DNA of 64,000 nucleotides from the NCBI GenBank assembly GCA_964502095.1, contig CAZCUF010000009.1, positions 78,645-142,644 on the forward strand. The letters are read 5' to 3'. The DNA comes from JACPVF01 sp964502095. Lineage in GTDB: Bacteria; Chloroflexota; Anaerolineae; Anaerolineales; Villigracilaceae. The translations under genes and the position numbers were made by a program. This document shows, one piece after another, positions 1 through 7,986 of the stretch. Below the pieces are notes generated by a model. It worked only from the letters and a program-made list of their open reading frames with translations, made no database searches and was not told the DNA's origin. Every line of letters begins with the position of its first letter. Position 1 is the first letter of the stretch.

Positions 1-105
1 CGTATCTTTTACCACGCGCGCCGATTGCACATACGTCGGATGACCATCGTACACGCCGCGCAATAACACAGTATCGCCTTCATGCCACAGGGTTGAATTC
101 TCCAT
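1..105 (-). CDS. N-terminal part of a DUF402-like protein (runs off the window)
   Basis: On the minus strand an ATG at 105 opens a frame that stays open to the window edge, so only the first 35 codons are visible. The translation begins MENSTLWHEGDTVLLRGVYD and continues with HPTYV and ARVVKDT. The pattern W-x-x-G-D-x-V-x-L-R followed by a short aromatic stretch and R-V-V-x-D-T resembles the start of DUF402 domain proteins; this match is from memory of the family. The start overlaps the 3' end of the upstream YHS-like gene by 26 bases in another frame, suggesting co-transcription. The catalytic part lies outside the window, so the assignment is tentative. Confidence 0.5.
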   Translation of the reverse strand, partial: MENSTLWHEGDTVLLRGVYDGHPTYVQSARVVKDT

Positions 106-328
106 CTTTGATCGGACCTTTATCCTTTTCTGAGTTGCGATGAACTTTATAGAAGATATCCGGGTCAGCCAAAAACGCGCCGAGGCAGGCTTCGGTGCAG
201 AAATAGACGACGCGGCCGCGGCGCGGCGCATGAGGAAAGTAGGACGAATCTGTATTGTGGAAGATTCGTCCACATAACGTGGCGAATCGTGCCGGACGTT
301 TAGGCTGGCTCCCGTTTCGACGATTCAT
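80..328 (-). CDS. YHS-like small metal-binding domain protein
   Basis: An 82-residue protein. Residues ~19-64 contain CGRIF, an aromatic stretch, then VVYFCTEACLGAFLADPDIF. This resembles the YHS domain, in which a first Cys and a later F-C-x-x-x-C are followed by F-x-x-x-P-x-x-Y/F. YHS domains are found in heavy-metal ATPases and small metal-handling proteins. The N-terminus is basic and shows no signal peptide. It starts at an ATG and overlaps the next minus-strand gene. The function is inferred from the domain only, and the spacing of the first Cys is not canonical. Confidence 0.6.
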   Translation of the reverse strand: MNRRNGSQPKRPARFATLCGRIFHNTDSSYFPHAPRRGRVVYFCTEACLGAFLADPDIFYKVHRNSEKDKGPIKDGEFNPVA

Positions 329-388
329 GTTTATAGTCCGATAGTCAACGCTTCAAGCGCGCATCAACTCGGCGGGCGACTCTGTGTG

Positions 389-640
389 TTAATCTGCCAA
401 TGTGCCGATGATTTTCACACACTCATGTTGAAAAACTTCTGTTTTATGCGGCGCGTCTGGAAATTCATCGGTCAGGTCCTGGCCTGCGAAATGCAATAGC
501 TCATGCAGGCCGGTTCGCCACTTTGGACAATCGGTCACATCGTAAACGGTCCGCTGATACGCGATCCATCGGCGCGTGCCTCGCTCGCCGGTGTTGCGCC
601 GCAATTCGCTTTCGGGGATGAGGCGGGAAGAAATTGACAT
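389..640 (-). CDS. Cytochrome b5-like heme/steroid-binding domain protein
   Basis: An 83-residue soluble protein made almost entirely of one small domain. It shows W-I-A-Y-x-x-x-V-Y-D-V-T-D followed by a W/G-x-H-x-x-x-x-x-A-G-x-D-L-T-D-E-F block and a second conserved H. This matches the predicted heme-binding cytochrome b5-like family, where the two His would be axial ligands. No membrane segment or signal peptide is visible. Its ATG at 640 lies just downstream of a terminator that ends the SDR gene, so it probably has its own transcript. The role (small redox carrier or ligand binder) is an inference. Confidence 0.65.
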   Translation of the reverse strand: MSISSRLIPESELRRNTGERGTRRWIAYQRTVYDVTDCPKWRTGLHELLHFAGQDLTDEFPDAPHKTEVFQHECVKIIGTLAD

Positions 641-656
641 GCGGACGATTATAACG

Positions 657-689
657 AAAAACCTCCCGCGTCATGTGCGGGAGGTTTTT
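657..689 (-). terminator. Rho-independent terminator after the SDR gene
   Basis: A perfect 9-bp stem (ACCTCCCGC at 661-669 with GCGGGAGGT at 677-685) is flanked by an A-run at 657-661 and a T-run at 685-689. On the minus strand the stem is followed by five T, directly downstream of the SDR stop codon. The flanking runs could also make it work in the other direction. Confidence 0.85.
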
Positions 690-706
690 CTGGAGGAGAA
701 GAAAAG

Positions 707-1471
707 TTATGCGGCCAGCCAGCCGCCGTCGGCGGGAATGACCGTACCGTTGATGTAACGGGCTTCATCGGAGGCGAGGAACAATATCAGGCTGGCAATG
801 TCGATGGGTTTCAACTGCGCGGGGATCAACCCGTAGAAAATCTGCGCGCGTTCGGAACCTTTGGGATCCATCCGGGCCATGTCGACGCTTGAAGTGATGT
901 GCGTTTCGACCGCGCCCGCCGCGATGGCGTTACAGCGAATGCCGTCTTTGAGATAGCGCCAGGCTGTGTTGCGCGTCATACCGATCAACGCGTGCTTCGA
1001 AGTGGTATAAGCCACGCCCGCGGCCGCGCCGCTCAGGCCGGCTACGGAGGTAATATTGATAATCGCCCCACCGCCGTTTTTCACCATGTCTGGAATAGCG
1101 CGGCGCGTAAGATAAAGCGGCCCGTTCACATTGACGCCCATGACGCGCTCCCATATTTCGTTGCCGACTTCGCCCGCGCCCTCATTGAGATCCATCACGC
1201 CCGCGTTATTGATCAAAACGTCCACGCGGCCGTATTTGCGGATGGCGGCATCGATCAACGCTTCGGCGTCTGCCTGTACCGCGACGTTGCTCTTTACTCC
1301 AGCCGCTTCGCCTCCCGCGGACTGAATCATGCCGACCGTTTCTTCCAGCGTTTTCTCGTTCCAGTCGCCGACGACAACTTTGGCGCCTTCCTTTGCAAAG
1401 AGGATGGCCGTCTCACGCCCAATTCCCGAACCGCCGCCGGTGATCACCGTAACTTTTCCATTGAGTTTCAT
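707..1471 (-). CDS. SDR family NAD(P)-dependent oxidoreductase
   Basis: A 254-residue classical short-chain dehydrogenase. The dinucleotide-binding motif T-G-G-G-S-G-I-G is at residues ~11-18, the structural motif N-N-A-G at ~88-91, a catalytic Ser near 142 and the Y-x-x-x-K pair at ~155-159. The C-terminus ends with the G-T-V-I-P-A-D-G-G-W signature common in this family. An acidic residue after the second beta strand (G-D-W) favours NAD over NADP. A good ribosome site (AAGGAG) precedes the ATG. The substrate cannot be read from the sequence. The gene is monocistronic, with a terminator directly after it. Confidence 0.92.
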   Translation of the reverse strand: MKLNGKVTVITGGGSGIGRETAILFAKEGAKVVVGDWNEKTLEETVGMIQSAGGEAAGVKSNVAVQADAEALIDAAIRKYGRVDVLINNAGVMDLNEGAGEVGNEIWERVMGVNVNGPLYLTRRAIPDMVKNGGGAIINITSVAGLSGAAAGVAYTTSKHALIGMTRNTAWRYLKDGIRCNAIAAGAVETHITSSVDMARMDPKGSERAQIFYGLIPAQLKPIDIASLILFLASDEARYINGTVIPADGGWLAA

Positions 1472-1724
1472 TTGAGTCTCCTTTCAGATTAGGGCGGGTG
1501 AGCGCCTAAATCCGCATTGTGATATATTTCACTATATCATTGTCGACTCAAACTGACAAGCTAAAAACAACCGTATTTGTCACAATTTCGTCATCGAACG
1601 AAGAGGAAGTTCGTCCTGACTCTGTCGAGCAAGCTGTTTGGGATAAACAAAACGACTGTTATCTTGTCACTGCGAACAGGCGGGTGAGCGAATTCGTCAC
1701 TCCCTTTCGAGGCGCAAAGGCTGT

Positions 1725-2141
1725 TTATTTAACGGGGGTCAGGACGAAGACCGGGATGACGCGGTCCGTTTTTTGTTTATAGTCGGCGAAACTCGCCATC
1801 ATTTCGGTCATCTTGTTATATAGCCGCGTTCGTTCCGGTTCCTGAGTTAAATCGGCTTTCGCTTGCATCTGCTTGTTGCCCACCTCAATTGTAACGAGCG
1901 GATTGGCGAGCACGTTGTAGTACCAATCCGGATTGTTCGGCGAGCCGCCTTTGGAGGCGATGACTACATACCGGTCGCCATCGGTGACATAGGCCACCGG
2001 GTTGATGCGCGGGCTGTGACTCTTGGCGCCGAGGGTGTGTAAAAGTAGTAAGCTCTTGCCTTCGTATCTTCCGCCCACTTTGCCCCCGTTTTCTCGATAT
2101 TCGTTGATGATGGCCTGATTGCGGTCGTTCCACGCGTTCAT
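1725..2141 (-). CDS. Nitroreductase-family deazaflavin-dependent oxidoreductase
   Basis: A 138-residue protein with the split beta-barrel features of the deazaflavin (F420)-dependent nitroreductase group. It has a central L-L-L-L-H-T-x-G-x-K-S stretch, then R-x-N-P-V-A-Y, Y-V-V-I-A-S-K-G-G-S-P-N-N-P-D-W-Y-Y-N-V, and a C-terminal V-I-P-V-F-V-L-T-P. The S-K-G-G-x-x-x-N-P-D-W-Y-x-N segment is the family hallmark. Members reduce varied substrates with F420H2, and the natural substrate here is unknown. It implies that the host makes F420, which fits Chloroflexota. Confidence 0.85.
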   Translation of the reverse strand: MNAWNDRNQAIINEYRENGGKVGGRYEGKSLLLLHTLGAKSHSPRINPVAYVTDGDRYVVIASKGGSPNNPDWYYNVLANPLVTIEVGNKQMQAKADLTQEPERTRLYNKMTEMMASFADYKQKTDRVIPVFVLTPVK

Positions 2142-2344
2142 GTGTAAAACTCCTTATGGGTTGATGTTCTACATCTCTGACGATGGACATTCGATATTTT
2201 TTACGAACGCCCCGCATTGACCGATCGGTTTGCGCAAACTGGCGGGAGCTTAACGAGCGTTTCTTAACGAAATTTAAGCCATGTCGCCGCCCACGAAACC
2301 TCATTCAGCCCTTATAATTGGACCTGTTCATCCTACATCCAATT

Positions 2345-2464
2345 CCCAATTCCCAATCTCCCAATTCCCAATCTCCCAATTCCCAATCTCCCAATTCCCA
2401 ATCTCCCAATTCCCAATTTCCCAATTCCCAATTTCCCAATTCCCAATTTCCCAATTCCCAATTT
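2345..2464. repeat. 15-bp minisatellite, eight perfect-length copies
   Basis: Eight consecutive 15-bp units: four of CCCAATTCCCAATCT (2345-2404), then four of CCCAATTCCCAATTT (2405-2464). A partial unit precedes at 2339-2344. Each unit is a heptamer CCCAATT plus an octamer CCCAATYT. The array stops 3 bases before the FtcD ATG at 2468 and occupies the place of a Shine-Dalgarno site. Together with the preceding ~200 bases it fills the 326-bp gap between the divergent genes; I see nothing else convincing in that gap. Confidence 0.95.
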
Positions 2465-2467
2465 CCC

Positions 2468-3994
2468 ATGACTCAACTTGTTGAATGCATTCCCAATTTT
2501 TCCGAAGCCCGCCGGCCAGAAGTAATCGACCAGATCGTTGCGGCGATCACTTCCGTTGAAGGCGCGCGCCTGCTCGACCGTTCCTCCGACCTCGACCATA
2601 ACCGCACCGTGTTGACCTTGGCCGGTCTGCCGGCGGCGATCGAGGAAGCCGCGTTCCGCGCCATTAAAACCGCGGCCGAACTTATTGACCTCGATCAGCA
2701 TACCGGCGAACATCCGCGCATCGGCGCAACGGACGTGGTGCCGTTCGTCCCGTTGAGTGGAATCACGATGGATGAATGTGTGGCGATGGCGCGTCGGCTG
2801 GGGGAACGCGTCGGTAACGAACTCAGGATTCCGGTCTATTTGTATGAAGCGGCGGCCACTCGTCCCGAACGAACGAATCTGGAGAATATCCGCAAAGGTC
2901 AATATGAAGCGCTCAAACAGGAAATGGGAGTCAAGCCCGAGCGCGATCCAGATTTCGGCCCGAAGAAAGTCGGCAAAGCCGGCGCGACGGTGATTGGCGC
3001 ACGCAATCCGTTGATCGCTTTCAATGTGTATCTCACCACGCTCGAAGTGGATATTGCCAAGAAAATCGCCAAAGCGGTGCGTCAATCTTCGGGCGGACTT
3101 CGTTACGTCAAAGGTTTGGGTTTGCTCGTAGATGGCCGCGCGCAGGTTTCTATGAACCTCACCAATTTCCGCGAAACGCCCATCCATCGTGCGGTTGAGA
3201 TGATTCGCAGTGAAGCGGCGCGTTACGGCGTGACTGTGCATCACAGCGAGTTGATCGGACTCATTCCGCAGGATGCATTGACCGACGCGGCAGTTTGGTA
3301 TTTGCAGTTGGATCAATTCGACAAGGAACAGATTCTTGAATCGCGCTTGTATGCCTCGCCCGCTTCGGATTCGCCTCAGGCTGGCGCGAGTTTCCTCGAC
3401 GAACTTGCCGCGCCGACTCCTACTCCGGGCGGCGGCTCTGCCGCCGCGTACACGGCGGCCATGAGCGCGGGCCTGGTGGCAATGGTCGCGGGCCTGACGA
3501 TGGGCAAGAAAAAATATGCCGAGGTGGAAGCCGAGATGCAGGCGGTGCGCGTACAGGCCGAGGAATTGCGCAAGGAGTTAACTCACGCGGTGGAAGATGA
3601 CGCGGTCGCTTTCGAAGCCGTGATGGGCGCGTTCAAACTTCCGAAAGATTCGGAGGAACAGCAGAAGGCACGCTCTGCCGCGATCCAACGCGCTACGCTG
3701 GACGCCGCGCATGTGCCGCTGAATACTGCGGGCCGTTCCGTCAAAGTGATGGAGTTGGCTTTACGCTGCGCGCAAGTTGGCAATCTGAGCGCCATCAGCG
3801 ACTCGGCTTCGGCTTTGTCCATGGCGCGCGCCGCACTCACCGCCGCGGGCTATAACGTGCGCATCAATGTCAACTCACTGCCGCAAAAAACTGCCGGGGA
3901 ATCGTTTATTCTGGAATTGAGCGCCCTGGAAAAACAGGCGGATGCGCTGGAGCAAAAGTTAAAGCAAGCATTGAAGGAGCGCGGCGGAATTTAG
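2468..3994 (+). CDS. ftcD: Bifunctional glutamate formimidoyltransferase / formimidoyltetrahydrofolate cyclodeaminase
   Basis: A 508-residue two-domain protein of histidine degradation and one-carbon metabolism. Residues 1-~300 are the formimidoyltransferase, starting MTQLVECIPNFSE, with G-E-H-P-R-I-G-A-T-D at ~79-88. The His at 82 matches the position of the catalytic His of mammalian FTCD. Residues ~308-508 are the cyclodeaminase, opening with F-L-D-E-L-A-A-P-T-P-T-P-G-G-G-S-A-A-A. It transfers the formimino group from N-formiminoglutamate to THF, then releases ammonia to give methenyl-THF. I place the start at 2468, where the conserved N-terminus begins. The frame is open further upstream only because the 15-bp repeat encodes no stops. 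No hut genes are adjacent. Confidence 0.92.
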   Translation: MTQLVECIPNFSEARRPEVIDQIVAAITSVEGARLLDRSSDLDHNRTVLTLAGLPAAIEEAAFRAIKTAAELIDLDQHTGEHPRIGATDVVPFVPLSGITMDECVAMARRLGERVGNELRIPVYLYEAAATRPERTNLENIRKGQYEALKQEMGVKPERDPDFGPKKVGKAGATVIGARNPLIAFNVYLTTLEVDIAKKIAKAVRQSSGGLRYVKGLGLLVDGRAQVSMNLTNFRETPIHRAVEMIRSEAARYGVTVHHSELIGLIPQDALTDAAVWYLQLDQFDKEQILESRLYASPASDSPQAGASFLDELAAPTPTPGGGSAAAYTAAMSAGLVAMVAGLTMGKKKYAEVEAEMQAVRVQAEELRKELTHAVEDDAVAFEAVMGAFKLPKDSEEQQKARSAAIQRATLDAAHVPLNTAGRSVKVMELALRCAQVGNLSAISDSASALSMARAALTAAGYNVRINVNSLPQKTAGESFILELSALEKQADALEQKLKQALKERGGI

Positions 3995-4076
3995 AATGCT
4001 CCAGTGATTTCCATGCGAACTTTGCCGTGTTCAGCTTTATTCAACCGTGTACCAGGATTTTTATTTGGAGAACAAT

Positions 4077-4631
4077 ATGGGTTTGAAACCTGATCGCTGG
4101 ATTCGTAAAATGGCCGCCGAACACAAAATGATCGAACCGTTCACCGAGAGTCAGGTGCGCGATCGTGTGATTTCTTACGGCGTTTCGTCTTATGGGTACG
4201 ATATCCGCGTGGCCAATGAATTCAAGATCTTTACCAATGTCTTTGGCGCCACAGTGGACCCAAAAAACTTCGACCCGAAGAGCATGGTGGATTTTACGGG
4301 TGAAGTCTGCGTCATTCCGCCGAACTCCTTCGCATTGGCGCGCACAGTGGAATACTTTCGCATTCCGCGCAAAGTGCTTACAGTTTGTCTCGGCAAATCA
4401 ACTTACGCGCGTTGTGGCATCATTGTCAATGTCACGCCGTTCGAACCGGAATGGGAGGGTTTCGTCACGCTCGAAATTTCCAACACCACACCCCTGCCTG
4501 CCAAGATCTATGCCAACGAAGGCATCGCGCAGGTGTTGTTCTTCGAAGCCGACGAAGAGTGCGAAACCTCATACGCCGATAAAAAAGGCAAATATCAAAA
4601 ACAGAAATCCATCGTTCTGCCGAAGTTATAG
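4077..4631 (+). CDS. dcd: dCTP deaminase
   Basis: A 184-residue protein, close to the usual size. It shows the Dcd core V-S-S-Y-G-Y-D-I-R, the A-R-T-x-E-Y block, G-K-S-T-Y-A-R-C-G, and the catalytic F-V-T-L-E-I-S-N segment containing the essential Glu. The C-terminal Y-x-x-K-K-G-K-Y-Q-x-Q nucleotide-binding tail is present. It deaminates dCTP to dUTP, feeding dTMP synthesis. I chose ATG 4077 because GGAG lies six bases before it; the in-frame ATG at 4047 has no ribosome site and adds non-conserved residues. The sequence alone does not decide between monofunctional Dcd and the Dcd-DUT type. Confidence 0.92.
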   Translation: MGLKPDRWIRKMAAEHKMIEPFTESQVRDRVISYGVSSYGYDIRVANEFKIFTNVFGATVDPKNFDPKSMVDFTGEVCVIPPNSFALARTVEYFRIPRKVLTVCLGKSTYARCGIIVNVTPFEPEWEGFVTLEISNTTPLPAKIYANEGIAQVLFFEADEECETSYADKKGKYQKQKSIVLPKL

Positions 4632-4669
4632 CTCGAACTGACCGTTCGACGCGCCGTGAGGAACAAAGC

Positions 4670-6346
4670 ATGAAATCCCGTTTCTCCATTTCGGAAGAAA
4701 ACCTCGTTCACCTCGTCGGCGTTCTTACCGCCGCGATGGGCGTGATAAATGTTCTTTCGGCGGTCACACCTTCCCTGCGAGAGCGCCTGCGTTTGCTCAG
4801 GTTATATTCGCCGTTCAGCATCACTACCGGCGGTCACCTCACCTCCGCGCTCGCCGGGTTTGCTTTGTTACTTCTCTCCGCGAGTCTGTGGCGCAAAAAG
4901 CAGATCGCCTGGTGGCTCACGCTTGCCATCCTCATCCTTTCCATCCCTGTTCACCTGTTCAAAGGATTGGATTACGAAGAAGCGACTTTCGCCGCGTTGC
5001 TCGCCGCGCTGTTGATCTATCTCCGCCCGCACTTTCACGCCCGCTCCGATCCGCCCTCGATTCGCGCGGGACTGCGGGCTGTTCTCGCCTCTCTCGGCTT
5101 TACCCTCGCTTACGGTGTGACCGGTTTCTTCCTCCTCGACCGGCATTACAGCGTCAACTTTGGCTTTTGGGCCGCAGTTCGGCAAACGGTGGTGATGTTT
5201 GCCGAGTTCTACGATCCGGGCCTGCAACCCATTCCCATCACCAGGTTTGGCCGATATTTTGCCGACTCGATCTACCTGGTCGGCGCGGCGACAATGGGTT
5301 ACGCGTTGCTCATGCTTCTGCGTCCGGTGCTGAACCGCCGCCTCGCCACTGACGACGAGCGAACGCGCGCTTGGACAGTCGTTCGCGCCCACGGACGAAC
5401 TTCCCTGGCCCGTTATACACTGCTCGATGACAAACACTTTTTCTTCAGCCCCAACGGATCGCTCATCTCCTACGTAGTGGAAGCGCGCGTGGCGCTCGCT
5501 TTGGGCGATCCGATCGGCCCGCCCGAAGATGTATCCGCGGCGATTGAAGCATTCAAGAAATTCTGCGACCCGAATGATTGGCTGGCCGCGTACTTTCAGG
5601 TTCAGCCAAATCATCTTGAGGTTTATAAGGCGGCAGGATATTCCTCCCTCGCGCTCGGTCAGGAAGCCATCGTGGACTTATCCGCGTTTACACTGGCAGG
5701 CGGAGAAAACAAGTCCCTGCGAAACAGCTTCACCAAAATGGAACGGCTCGGCTACCATGCAGATGTTATCCAGCCGCCGTACTCTCCCCGCATGATACGC
5801 GAATTGGATTCCATCAGCGACGAATGGTTGTCGAGTCGCGGCGCGTCTGAAATGCGCTACTCCCTTGGCTGGTTCGATGAAGCCTACCTCAATACTTGTC
5901 CCATTCTCCTCGTCCGGGATCGCGAGGGATTCATCGAAGCGTTTTCGAACATCGTCACCGAATTCCAAGCCAGCGAAGTGACTGTGGACCTGATGCGGCA
6001 TCGCCAGCACACGGAAGGCGGCCTGATGGATTTTCTATTTGTTTCGCTGTTCCAATGGGCTAAATCACAGAATTACGCCACGTTCAACCTCGGCCTGAGC
6101 GCGCTTTCGGGCGTGGGCGAACATTCAGACGACCCGGTCATTGAACGGACTCTCAACTATATTTACCGCAACGTGAACCGTTTCTACAACTTCCGCGGCC
6201 TGCATGCCTTCAAGGAGAAGTTTCATCCAGGTTGGTCTTCGCGTTATTTGATCTTCCCGAACCGGGCTAGTTTGCCGTCGGTAAGCGTTTCGCTATTGCG
6301 CGCAAATCTGGGCGGGCGATTGTTCTCTTTCTTTAACCGAATCTGA
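4670..6346 (+). CDS. MprF-like phosphatidylglycerol lysyltransferase (DUF2156) with N-terminal membrane domain
   Basis: A 558-residue protein. The first ~230 residues hold about six hydrophobic segments. Residues ~235-555 form a cytosolic GNAT-like DUF2156 domain, with DDKHFFFSPNG, ALGDPIGP, AYFQVQ, R-N-x-x-T-K-M-E-R-x-G-Y and a terminal F-x-x-K-F-x-P-x-W-x-x-R-Y. This is the arrangement of MprF/LPG synthase, which moves an amino acid from aminoacyl-tRNA to phosphatidylglycerol. The membrane part is shorter than in full MprF flippases, so flippase activity is doubtful. A GAGG site precedes the ATG. The amino acid donor and lipid acceptor cannot be read from the sequence. Confidence 0.8.
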   Translation: MKSRFSISEENLVHLVGVLTAAMGVINVLSAVTPSLRERLRLLRLYSPFSITTGGHLTSALAGFALLLLSASLWRKKQIAWWLTLAILILSIPVHLFKGLDYEEATFAALLAALLIYLRPHFHARSDPPSIRAGLRAVLASLGFTLAYGVTGFFLLDRHYSVNFGFWAAVRQTVVMFAEFYDPGLQPIPITRFGRYFADSIYLVGAATMGYALLMLLRPVLNRRLATDDERTRAWTVVRAHGRTSLARYTLLDDKHFFFSPNGSLISYVVEARVALALGDPIGPPEDVSAAIEAFKKFCDPNDWLAAYFQVQPNHLEVYKAAGYSSLALGQEAIVDLSAFTLAGGENKSLRNSFTKMERLGYHADVIQPPYSPRMIRELDSISDEWLSSRGASEMRYSLGWFDEAYLNTCPILLVRDREGFIEAFSNIVTEFQASEVTVDLMRHRQHTEGGLMDFLFVSLFQWAKSQNYATFNLGLSALSGVGEHSDDPVIERTLNYIYRNVNRFYNFRGLHAFKEKFHPGWSSRYLIFPNRASLPSVSVSLLRANLGGRLFSFFNRI

Positions 6347-6372
6347 TTGTTTTATCGGCAACAGGTGGAGGG

Positions 6373-7740
6373 TCAGGAATGTTCCGCAGAATATTTTTTC
6401 ACGTCTTCCATTGCCTTCGGAACGTTCACGAAAGGAAGCAGGATCAATCCTGCAATAAAGTAAAAGATCAGAGCGAGAATGCCGTAGCGAAGACTGCCAA
6501 ACCATTGGTTGGCGAGGCCGAAGATTAATGGGCCGGTCCAGGAAGTGCCGCGGTCGCTGACCTCGTAGAATGAATAGAACTCCGCTTCTCTGCCTTTGGG
6601 AATCATCTGCGCGAATAAACTGCGGCTGATGGCCTGACTGCCGCCGAGTACGATCGCGATGACCACACCGAGAATCGTAAATTCGAGCGCACGCGATTCG
6701 CCTTTCAGCCCAAAGTAGGCATAGATCACCACGCCCGACCAAATGACAAGGCTGATGATGATGGAGCGCTTTGCGCCGACCCATCCAGCCAGCCTGCCCC
6801 AGAATAAAGCGCCGAGGAAGGCCACGAATTGAATTAATAAAATGACGGCGGTGAGTGTTTCTGTGCTTAATTCCACTCCGCCGCTGAGAATGGGAGCCGC
6901 GGCAAATGTGGAGGCGACTGCGATCACAGTTTGGATGCCGTCGTTATATAAGAAGTAGGCTAAAAGATATTTGATCGTTTCAGGGAAATGCCTGACCTCG
7001 CCGAAGGTGGCGGCCAGTTGTTTAAATCCGATGCTAACGTAGGTTTCGTTTTTCGGCAGGGAGCGCCGCGCATGACGCGGACGCAAGCGTGCCCAGGTGA
7101 AGAGGGAAAACGTCAGCCACCAGATTCCGGCGGAGGCGAGATTGATGCGAATTGCCAGCCCGGTGGGGATTCCCAATTTATCGCGGAAGGTGTAGAAGGC
7201 CAGATTCAAGGCCAGTAGAATGAAATCGCCGAGATAGCCCATGGCCCAGCCGTACGACGAGACTCGGTCGCGTTGATCCTCGCTGGCAATATCGGGCAGA
7301 TAGGCATTGTAGAAAACTATCGAGGCGCCGAACGCCAGATTTGCGATAATAAAAAGGACGCCGCCCAGCCACCAAAGGTCGGCGGTGATTAGAAACATGG
7401 CGATTGTAGCGACTGCGCCGATAACGGCAAAGATCTGCATCATCAGTTTGCGGAGATGGGAGTAATCTGCAATGGCGCCCAGAACCGGCAGAAAGACAAC
7501 TTGTAGCAGGACCGAGAATGAGATGCAGTAGGGCAGGAAAGAATCCGGGGCAACGGGAATTCCGAAGAATGGAACTGTGGTCGATCCTTTGGCTTCAGCC
7601 GCCGCCCGGGCAAGGGAGGCCACATAAGGCGCTAGAAAGACCGTGCCGACTGTGGTGCTGAAGGCGGAATTGGCCCAGTCATACATTGCCCAGCCAAAAA
7701 TCTCTCGTTTATCGTTGACGACGACTTCAGGTGTTGCCAT
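6373..7740 (-). CDS. MFS transporter, Atg22/UMF1-like
   Basis: A 455-residue protein with about twelve hydrophobic segments. The N-terminal G-W-A-M-Y-D-W-A-N-S-A-F motif is diagnostic for the UMF1/Atg22-like MFS group. Between the first segments lie G-A-I-A-D-Y-S-x-x-R-K and Y-N-A-Y-L-P-D-I-A. Fungal Atg22 exports amino acids from vacuoles, but the bacterial substrates are unknown. It converges on the lysyltransferase gene with only 26 bases between. A TATAAT lies on the minus strand at 7832-7837, about 90 bases before the ATG, but without a clear -35 box. Confidence 0.85.
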   Translation of the reverse strand: MATPEVVVNDKREIFGWAMYDWANSAFSTTVGTVFLAPYVASLARAAAEAKGSTTVPFFGIPVAPDSFLPYCISFSVLLQVVFLPVLGAIADYSHLRKLMMQIFAVIGAVATIAMFLITADLWWLGGVLFIIANLAFGASIVFYNAYLPDIASEDQRDRVSSYGWAMGYLGDFILLALNLAFYTFRDKLGIPTGLAIRINLASAGIWWLTFSLFTWARLRPRHARRSLPKNETYVSIGFKQLAATFGEVRHFPETIKYLLAYFLYNDGIQTVIAVASTFAAAPILSGGVELSTETLTAVILLIQFVAFLGALFWGRLAGWVGAKRSIIISLVIWSGVVIYAYFGLKGESRALEFTILGVVIAIVLGGSQAISRSLFAQMIPKGREAEFYSFYEVSDRGTSWTGPLIFGLANQWFGSLRYGILALIFYFIAGLILLPFVNVPKAMEDVKKYSAEHS

Positions 7741-7874
7741 GTTCGCTCTCCTCTCCGTGTGCTGTTAGCCGATATGATGGACAAAACCCAAACTCTTGCA
7801 TGGAGTTTCGAACCTGTGTTACAATGCGCCCATTATAGAGCGCAAGAGGGCGGTTAAATTCCTCAAAAATGCTC

Positions 7875-7903
7875 TTGCAAAGGTTGCTTCTTTCGTATAT
7901 AAT
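7875..7903 (+). promoter_or_regulatory. Promoter of rpoB
   Basis: TTGCAA (7875-7880) and a perfect TATAAT (7898-7903) are separated by 17 bases, a housekeeping sigma-70-type promoter. The expected start near 7910 gives a leader of about 77 bases to rpoB. No other gene precedes rpoB on this strand. Confidence 0.8.
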
Positions 7904-7914
7904 CGACTTTTGCT

Positions 7915-7936
7915 ATCCCGCTAAGGCCAGCGGGAT
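7915..7936 (+). promoter_or_regulatory. 5' leader hairpin of the rpoB transcript
   Basis: ATCCCGCT (7915-7922) and AGCGGGAT (7929-7936) form a perfect 8-bp stem with a 6-base loop. It lies about 5 bases after the predicted transcript start. There is no T-run, so it is not a terminator. It may stabilise the 5' end or serve as a control site; either role is an inference. Confidence 0.55.
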
Positions 7937-7986
7937 GGATTCGTGTGTTTAATAGCTGAAAAGTAAATAAGGTTAGGAGAGAAGGA

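Noticed and set aside
1519..1782. Plus-strand open frame of 87 codons.
   Set aside because: It overlaps the end of a well-supported minus-strand gene, has no ribosome site and shows no family pattern.
2345..2464. CRISPR array.
   Set aside because: Units are directly adjacent without unique spacers and no cas genes are present.
2318..2467. N-terminal extension of FtcD through the repeat.
   Set aside because: The residues only mirror the 15-bp repeat (P-N-S-Q type); FtcD proteins begin at the M-T-Q-L-V-E-C position.
2333..3316. Long minus-strand frame opposite ftcD.
   Set aside because: It is the antisense shadow of a conserved gene, and its end is again repeat-derived.
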